Positions 57,167-64,000 of a stretch of DNA of 64,000 nucleotides are shown here, piece by piece. Positions within the stretch are counted from its first letter, which is position 1. Each line of letters begins with the position of its first letter. This DNA is from Cycas panzhihuaensis (lineage: Eukaryota; Cycadophyta). Below the pieces are notes generated by a model. The model was given only the letters and a program-made list of their open reading frames with translations. It ran no database searches and was not told the DNA's origin. Both the position numbers and the translations under genes were made by a program. The DNA lies in assembly GCA_023213395.1 (NCBI GenBank), contig CM041465.1:194749741-194813740 (forward strand). Direction: 5' to 3'.

Positions 57167-58693
57167 AGTAGTAAACATGTCATAAAATAAATTATCATTC
57201 AAAGGGGCTTGGGAGGCATGGATAAGATCTTAAAAACATTGAACGAAGTCTTGTGAAGACTTCTTAGATCCTTATTTGATGGATAACATAGATTTAATCC
57301 CTATATTAAAGGGATTTGCAACATTGAAGTAACTAATAAAGGTATCTACTAATTATTGGAAGGAATAAATAGATGCAGGCTTTAGTTAATAGAACCATTT
57401 CAAAGCATTACCTTAAAGTGTCTTTGGGAAAGTTACATCATAACATAGTCATATGGTAGATAGTCAATGCAATTAAGTGCAAAGGCTTGGATATGAGCCG
57501 TAGGATCTTAAGAGGATTCACCTATGAATTTTGGCAATTTAGGAATGAAAGGAGGAAGTGGAGAAAGAAGGATCTCTTGTGGAAAGGGACTCCTTATATA
57601 ATCTAAATATAATCTCTTAGCTCTAAACAACGAGGAAGGTTGAGGTATTACTTATGTTAGTTCAAGGTGTCTTGTTTCTTAGGGATAAGAGGGGTAAGTT
57701 AAGTAAGAAGGATGAGGCTAAGGTGCCATGAATATGGAATAAGATAAAGTAAATGTATGGGGTAAGGTTCTTCTTGGGGCATGAAACTTGCTTGTTGATA
57801 AGGTGCTTGATGAGAGCATGACACATAGTCAACATGTTTGCTAGAGTGATCTTGTGGATTAGGTACAAAATAGGTTCTATAATTAGTAATAGGAGCTTGC
57901 AAAGGATATGGAGGGAATGATTAAGGAATTGGTTGATATATTCTTAATGTATTAGAAGGTTGTCAAGAGGGATAAGGGAATATTATTGAGATATAGGTAA
58001 TCTAATGTCAAAGGGGTATGGTTGAGTGCCTTGGATAAAAGGATTACCTTACAAAGAGAGATTTTTTCCCTAAGGAGGAGGGATAATCCTAGCTAGTGGA
58101 GGCATGCCATATTATTGTGAAGTTCCCTAAACAAGTGGAATGAATGGAGCTAGAGGGCCTATTTGAAAGGTCTCCAAGGAAGGGGCAGGTTACCAAGCTA
58201 TGGTGGGTGGAACATGAGGGCCTTAAGTAAGACCACTAGGGTTTATGGCTGATAAAGAGGGTTGAGAAGCTAGCACATGGTCTCCCCTCTCTTGGGCAAT
58301 GATGTATGAGCTAGCATGGATAAGGGCAATAAGACCTAAGGCTCGTTCAAAGGGATGTGCCATAGTAAGAGGGGGATATGTTGGGGATGCTTCAAATCCC
58401 TTATTTTGGGATAAAGGTCTCTCATGTTCTATAAGAGGGGTGAAATATAGGGAGGCATTTCTAAATGGGTGAAGTGATTTTTTGATAGGGACTTCATACA
58501 TGAGGGGTTCTTCTTTATATTCAAAAAGATTATTAATATATGGGGTCTTGACATAAGTGTAAGGGCTTCTAATAGAAGTGTCATAACCTTCATGAAGTGG
58601 AAGGTTAGGAGGAAGAGAGGATATTGATGGATCTTCAGATGAAAGACCAAGAAGTCTTTAGGACCGTCTATGATAAGTGTATGAAGGATCCAT
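57167..58693 (-). pseudogene. gypsy gag, N-terminal part
   Basis: Starts ATG at 58693 (Met-Asp-Pro-Ser-Tyr-Thr-Tyr). A long proline/serine-rich N-terminal region (for example PSISSLPPNLPLHEGYDTS, and LTMAHPFERALGLIALIH near 58370) is followed by capsid-like sequence near 57170-57560 that ends NDNLFYDMFTTT. It joins directly, with one copy of the AAGGT target site, to LRPQVHLKI at 49592 and below. Stops are frequent. Confidence 0.65.
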
Positions 58694-59963
58694 GGATGAT
58701 ATGAGTAAGACGTAAAAAATATGGAAAAAGAGGACTAAAGGATATTCTTAAAATAAAGGCTAAGGTCTAAAAGATATCAAGATATAGGAGTATCTAGGAA
58801 GTTTTGGCAACTTCCTCAGTATGGTCACTTAGAATGATTCTTGGGATTAGACCTAATCAATTAAGTTAATTCAAGGCGAGGGTTTAAGTGATCAAATTCA
58901 ATAGGAATCTTCAATCCTTCTTCTGATAAGAAGGAATGTTTCTCTAGGAGTATTTTAGGTGATTATTGCAATGGTGTTTTAATTGATTAATCTTTATATT
59001 AAACAAAGAGAACTTAAAAGCGAATTAAAGAAATAAAAAAAGAAAAATCCTAGGATAAGCCAAAATCATAATTAATTAAGATAATAGAACCCCCTTTTTA
59101 TCGGGGAGAAAAACAAACAATCTCTTGATAAATAAAATAATTGTTAAGGAAAAATTATTCCTTAAAAAAATGCCTTAAAGTTCCTTATTTTTCTACACTT
59201 TCTAAGGTTTACTTAAGAGGGGGAATCCTATCCTAGAACATTAGTCCACCCATAAGGAAGAATTCTATGTCATTTTAAGCTAGAGAAAGGGAGGACTCAT
59301 GAGTGCAAGGATCTATGAGATCTTAGACCCTACGTTAGTGACACTATCAGGGGTTAGTTATTAAGGAGTCTCTTACTCAATGATAATCCATCCATGAGGA
59401 TGGATGACCCATAGATGCTCACATCTGATTTTGAGGGATTCTCACACTTAGAGAGGTATAATAGAGAAAGAAGAAGCTACTCTTAACCTAAAATATGATG
59501 AGAAGCCATCAATTTTGGTGTTCAAAATATGACTAGAGTATAATGTCTCTCAAAGGAGGGAGAGTTTATATGTTGGCGATGTAGTGGCTTGATTAATTAA
59601 ATAATCCTCCATAATAAGATGCATTTGATCTTCAAAGAAGGACAAGGTTGATATACCAGGGATATCACATCCTGTTCAATCAAACAAGTCCTAACTAATA
59701 AGAATAGGACTTAGCTTAAGGGGACCACACAATAAGCATTATAAGATGTAAAACTAGTGTGCAATTTTATGATTATATAAAAACAAATAATCAATAGAAA
59801 GTTTAAGGCAATACTATGTAATACAAATGTACTTCTACCTTTTTGTTCTCTTCTTTTAAGAAAAATCAAATACACTTTGAAAAATATAAGAGTTCTTTTA
59901 CTGCACTTATACATATCCTAGCTAATCTTTCCTTTACTTTGACATAAAAAAAAAACTTGAAAT

Positions 59964-59967
<4 letters not shown>

Positions 59968-60036
<69 letters not shown>
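59968..60036. repeat. (AT)n microsatellite, 69 bp
   Basis: Pure alternating AT. The partner LTR copy has (TC)11(TA)8 here (25351-25389). Confidence 0.95.
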
Positions 60037-60038
<2 letters not shown>

Positions 60039-60914
60039 ATTAAGAATAAAAAACTAAGCAATGAGTGGAAGAAAACTAACCGGAGAGAAAGAACCTTTTA
60101 GGTAATGAGTTGATTCTAAGCTTAAAGAAATAGAAAAGAGAATATTTTTGCTACTATAATGATTAGAGATCTAACAAACAGACTAAAAATCCTTCCAAGC
60201 ATTCAAATGTCTCAATAAGTAGGTTAGAGAAAACAAATATCTATTCTAAGTTCCTTTTTTATCTATATATAGAAAGAGCTCAAAAGAAGAAATTCATAAC
60301 AAACAGGCTTACCTGACACTTGAAGAGGAGTGTAAATATGAATATTTCCTCACATCGCTATCTTTGGCTTTTCAACTACTCCCAAGCTTATCATGTGTAT
60401 TGGTTGAAGATGAGAAGGGAACAAAGAAGAAGAGGAGAAAAATGAAGTTAGGGGCAAAGAGGGAATATAGTGAGAAAGAAAAATGATTTGAGAAGAAAAA
60501 GGGGATAGTAAAGAAGAAATCAATCTTGGTCTAAATCTCAAAGCACTTTGGAAGAGAAAATTTCTTTCAAACTCCATAAATTACTAAACAATATTTGACT
60601 AAAGAAAAGGGCTTCCATTGTTTCAGAATTCTTCAAAACTTGACCTAGTTTCTAAAGCTCTCTTAACCTACAAAGCTAATTACAACTTCCAAAGTCTTTC
60701 CAAACCTCTTCAAGTCTCACAAAGTCTCTCTAAATCTAAATCTTAAAAAGCCACTCAATCTAGATCTCTAAGAGCTATCTCATCTCTTTTTATAAGTCTC
60801 TTCAATGTTTAACTCTAGAAGTCTTAATCTATAAAGCTCTAATCCTCAATCCTATCTCAATTTTCTTAAGTATTTAAGTTCTTGTGAGTTGTTTAACACT
60901 ATGGGGTGGTGGTC

Positions 60915-60922
60915 TATTTATA
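60915..60922 (-). promoter_or_regulatory. TATA box in the large LTR
   Basis: CCCTCTATAAATAGACC on the minus strand, a strong match to the plant TATA consensus (TATAAATA), oriented toward gag about 2.2 kb away. Confidence 0.6.
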
Positions 60923-61000
60923 GAGGGAAATTATGAGAAAATAAGAGGCAAAATCAGGGGGGAGGACAAGTTGTGGTCACCTATAGGATAAAATGCCTAC

Positions 61001-64000
61001 AACGAAAACCATGGCTTGCTATTGTATTTTTTTTTTAATGGGCAAAAAGATGAAAACCATGATCGACAATGAAAAATGCAACCAATAAATGAAAAATGTA
61101 GAAAAAAGAAGACTATAAATATGATCAAATGCGAGGTCATATTTTACTAAGAAGGCCATAGTTTTGGGCTAAGATGAAAATTACAATCACGATTTTGGTT
61201 ATGACGAAAGCTATGATCAACAAAAATAATAAAAAAAGAAGATTTTTTAAATAAAATTTCAAAAATTTCAAGGAGAAAAGTCATCAAAGGGTAATAATTT
61301 AGTTCAACAAGGGGTTAATTGAGTCATCAAAGCAACTTGGAGGGAAAATATGTTATTAAGTCATCAACCAAATAAGCAAGATGAAATGGTTGGGAGCACA
61401 TGGATTAAGCCTTGATTTAATAGACACTTTTATGATCTTTGTATCATTAGTAGCATAAGTCAAGAAGAGGAACAATCAACATGAATTCAATTAGTCATGA
61501 TGCTAGTAGTCATAAGATTACCATACAATCAAATAGTCAAACCCCAACAACAAATAGAAAGGCAAGAAACCTAGCCAATGTTAAGAGGAGGGGATAGTTG
61601 ATTAAAAGAACTACATCAAGGATTATTGCAATGATAACCTATTCATTGTGAAGAATAAAAAGAGATAACAATGGAGTATATAATAAATTTATCTAAAGTT
61701 AAATGAAATAATGGATTTCTTTTGTAATTAATCATCTTATTAACTATGTTTATTTTTATTCTATATAAATCAGTTACAAGGCTCACTAAGGTGTTTTAGT
61801 ATTTATGAAGGAAAACACTAACTTAATAGATTTCTATTATTATCATGGTAAAAATTTCATAACCAATTTTATGTAAGAGTTATTTTAGAAGGTTGAAAAA
61901 AATCTATACATACACACAAGTTGCTACTCCAAAGTGAATAGGAAGATAAAAGTGGTCAACAAATGCCTTAAAAGACATTTATAAAGCTTTATAGGAGATA
62001 ATCAATGGAGTTAGCACAAGTGGTTTCCTTTGATAGAAGTTTGGTATAGTTCCAAATATTATATATTCATGAAAATGAATCTATTTCAAGCCTTATATAG
62101 GATATGAGCCATCTATAATAAAAGATTGAGTATTTAACTAATATTTCTATATAGTTATTTTAAACTAATGTTTCCATATAGTTATCGTTAACATCCTATA
62201 GAGGTAATTATCTAATCTATAATTACACTTCGTAAAAGTATAATAAATTAACTAAGTAGGCACTTAAATGAAAAAAATTCCTTTTATAACTATAACTCTC
62301 TTAAATTATCCTCCTATCCATAATGAGGAAATCTAGATATTAGTTATATAATATTTAATATTTTTTAACCTATTTTTAGTGGTAAATTTTTATAATTAAT
62401 TTACTTAAACCTAAGAATTAATTCTCTTCTAATTTTTAATTCTTTTATGGTTTCACATTTGCAAATATTATTCCATAATATCCTCCTTAATTTGATTGTA
62501 AATGCATTAATATATGGGTTTAGAGTACTCATGCAATCACATTAAAACTCTTTCAAAATTTGTAAGTCTTTCCTCTTCATTTTAAGAGGTTATTGAAAGC
62601 TTCTTAGTTTTAAATATGTGAATTTTATCTTGAAAGAACTTCTTCTTCATGATTCAAGTTCAAATCTTATCTAGTAGTTTCTTTTTATTGCTCACTATGA
62701 TGCCTATAACCTCTTATGAGTTTGTTGCATCTCATGTAACCTTGAGTAATCTTTATAACCACCTAATGAGTCTTTATGGCTATCCAAACATAGTCATAAT
62801 TTTCCTTAGGTTATTGTCATTTACATCATTAAATAAATCATCTATGTTATACACACTATTCCATCACTTATTTGACATTATCTTTCTCTAAATATGAGAT
62901 GGTCATGACAATGATCAAACCCTAATGACCTCTAGTCCATCCTCAAGTTTCTTATAAAGTTTGGAACTTGATCAATATCCATATATATTGTTTAACATGT
63001 TTGTACCTTTTGGTAATCTCTCTAAAAGCTTGGCCTTTGATTTCTCTAATGCTTTCTAATATTTAAACATTGCATTAGTTTAATTATGATACTTTTCCAA
63101 GGTCTTTATAACCTTATTAAAAAGTATGACCCCTTGTCTTAGCCTAATAACTTATGATCGTTGTCACCCGTCCTCTTAATAATATTGACTTCTAAATGGA
63201 GAGTTTTTAAAGACATATAACTAAGTTGTCTTACTATTCCTATACCTTCTAGTAGTGTTTACTTAGTTACATACTATCTATCTATTGATTTCTACCTTCA
63301 CACTATGAAAGTACACTTGTCAAGGTGGTCACTATCTCGTAGTCTAGTTAGGGTTTGGTGAACATAGTCATGTCATCACTCTCCATATAGATATTATAAC
63401 ATCAAGTCATCATCATGTATCATTGCCATGCCATTATATCAATCAATATATTAATATAAATTCATAACTCAATAATCATAATACACAAGATACATAGTAT
63501 TTCCACTTAATTTGTTGATTCATTAAGCAATATCATTGTCAATGTTTGTACATCACTAGAAAGGAATATTTTATATGCATTCCATAAAAAACCATAACAT
63601 CCAATACAATAACTAGGCTTTCACACTAGAATAGTGGGAATAATTCTAATAAATACCCATTTACATATCCTTTGGGGGAATGGTTGTGACTCATGGTCAC
63701 AACCATTCTATTTCAAAACAAAATGCATTTTCACTATGATTACATTACACACTATTAACTACCCTTTATTTCATTCATATGACCATATGAATATGTGTTT
63801 CGTGAAGACACCAACATCTATAGAAAGTATGGCTCTAATTTAAGTGTATGTTTCTTACGTTCTTCACTATGCATTCCACATATGTTCTTAACTATGTTAC
63901 ATTTTGTTCAGAAATCTACCCTATCATGTGTTCCCTAAGAGCTCATTTCCATCTTTTTTTGCTATCTTTCATCATGTGTTCCCTTTTCAACATTCTTAGT
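61001..64000. other. AT-rich region without recognised content
   Basis: The first part (to perhaps 61900) may be U3 of the large LTR. No coding similarity on either strand; the open frames at 62649-62891 and 63634-63843 look random. One short hairpin lies at 63678-63708. Confidence 0.5.
63678..63708. repeat. Short inverted repeat
   Basis: GAATGGTTGTGAC and its exact complement separated by TCATG. 13 bp arms; no neighbouring gene to terminate or regulate. Confidence 0.85.

Larger units (their letters stand above)
34830..58693 (-). mobile_element. Large Ty3/gypsy element (Tat/Athila-like), host of two copia insertions
   Basis: Minus-strand gag-pol read from 58693 down to about 34830: gag, zinc-like segment, protease, RT, RNase H, integrase. 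The reading is interrupted at 57161-49593 and at 46783-36859 by complete copia elements and resumes on the far side of each. Without them the internal region is about 6.4 kb. The gag segment with the C-x-Y-H-x-x-x-x-H-x-x-x-x-C-like pattern and the absence of a chromodomain suggest the Tat/Athila side of the family; this lineage call is an inference. Confidence 0.85.
58835..61000 (-). repeat. Large LTR adjoining the gypsy gag (right end uncertain)
   Basis: Matches 18160-19060 and 25150-26172. The left end reads TGATTCTTGGGATTAGACC; a 140-base gap separates it from the gag ATG at 58693. On the minus strand a TATA box lies at 60915-60922 (TATAAATA), followed by a likely transcript start region, so transcription would run leftward into gag. 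That makes this the 5' LTR of the large gypsy element, at least 2.1 kb long. A 3' partner next to 34830 is missing. Confidence 0.65.

Noticed and set aside
62649-62891. 80-codon frame as a gene
   Set aside because: AT-rich, no domain, no neighbouring coding sequence; consistent with chance.
1-64000. CRISPR array, bacterial operons, phage or tRNA genes
   Set aside because: No regularly spaced repeats with unique spacers, no bacterial gene structure and no tRNA-like cloverleaf were seen; all recognised proteins are plant retroelement domains.

Overview
This window is plant nuclear DNA, almost certainly intergenic heterochromatin of a seed plant with a repeat-rich genome. The reasons are several families of plant Ty1/copia and Ty3/gypsy LTR retrotransposons, copia primer-binding sites matching initiator tRNA-Met (TGGTATCAGAG), a plant-type LINE with an RNase H domain, and a fragment resembling the TMK leucine-rich-repeat receptor kinases of land plants. 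I see no intact cellular gene, no tRNA or rRNA gene and no CRISPR array. I cannot name the species.

Layout. 1-3760: 3' part of a plus-strand gypsy chromovirus with its polypurine tract and the start of its 3' LTR. 4125-4543: broken TMK-like fragment, minus strand. 4858-8210: minus-strand copia remnant whose 1.29 kb LTR has a polypurine tract on one side and a primer-binding site on the other. 8461-11024: a 1,282 bp sequence present twice in tandem. 11470-16546: minus-strand gypsy remnant split by a short non-autonomous LTR element (13486-16130). 18160-26172: truncated copy of a large LTR, split by a LINE (19066-25130). 26610-33093: plus-strand copia with 5' LTR, cut off inside RNase H. 33094-34830: retroelement RNase H fragment and a perfect 162 bp palindrome. 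34830-61000: a large minus-strand gypsy element holding two complete minus-strand copia insertions (36859-46783 and 49593-57161). The first of these holds a GC-rich 2.55 kb insertion (37510-40063) that looks like a solo LTR. 61000-64000: AT-rich, nothing recognisable.

The insertions can be ordered: gypsy, then the two copias, then the GC-rich insert. All element genes are broken by stops and frameshifts. The stops fall largely where Gln or Trp is expected (CAG/CAA to TAG/TAA, TGG to TAG), as expected from deamination of methylated cytosine. Three separate integrases have lost the catalytic glutamate to lysine, also a G-to-A change. No coordinated pathway is encoded; the interest lies in nesting, junctions and non-coding structure.
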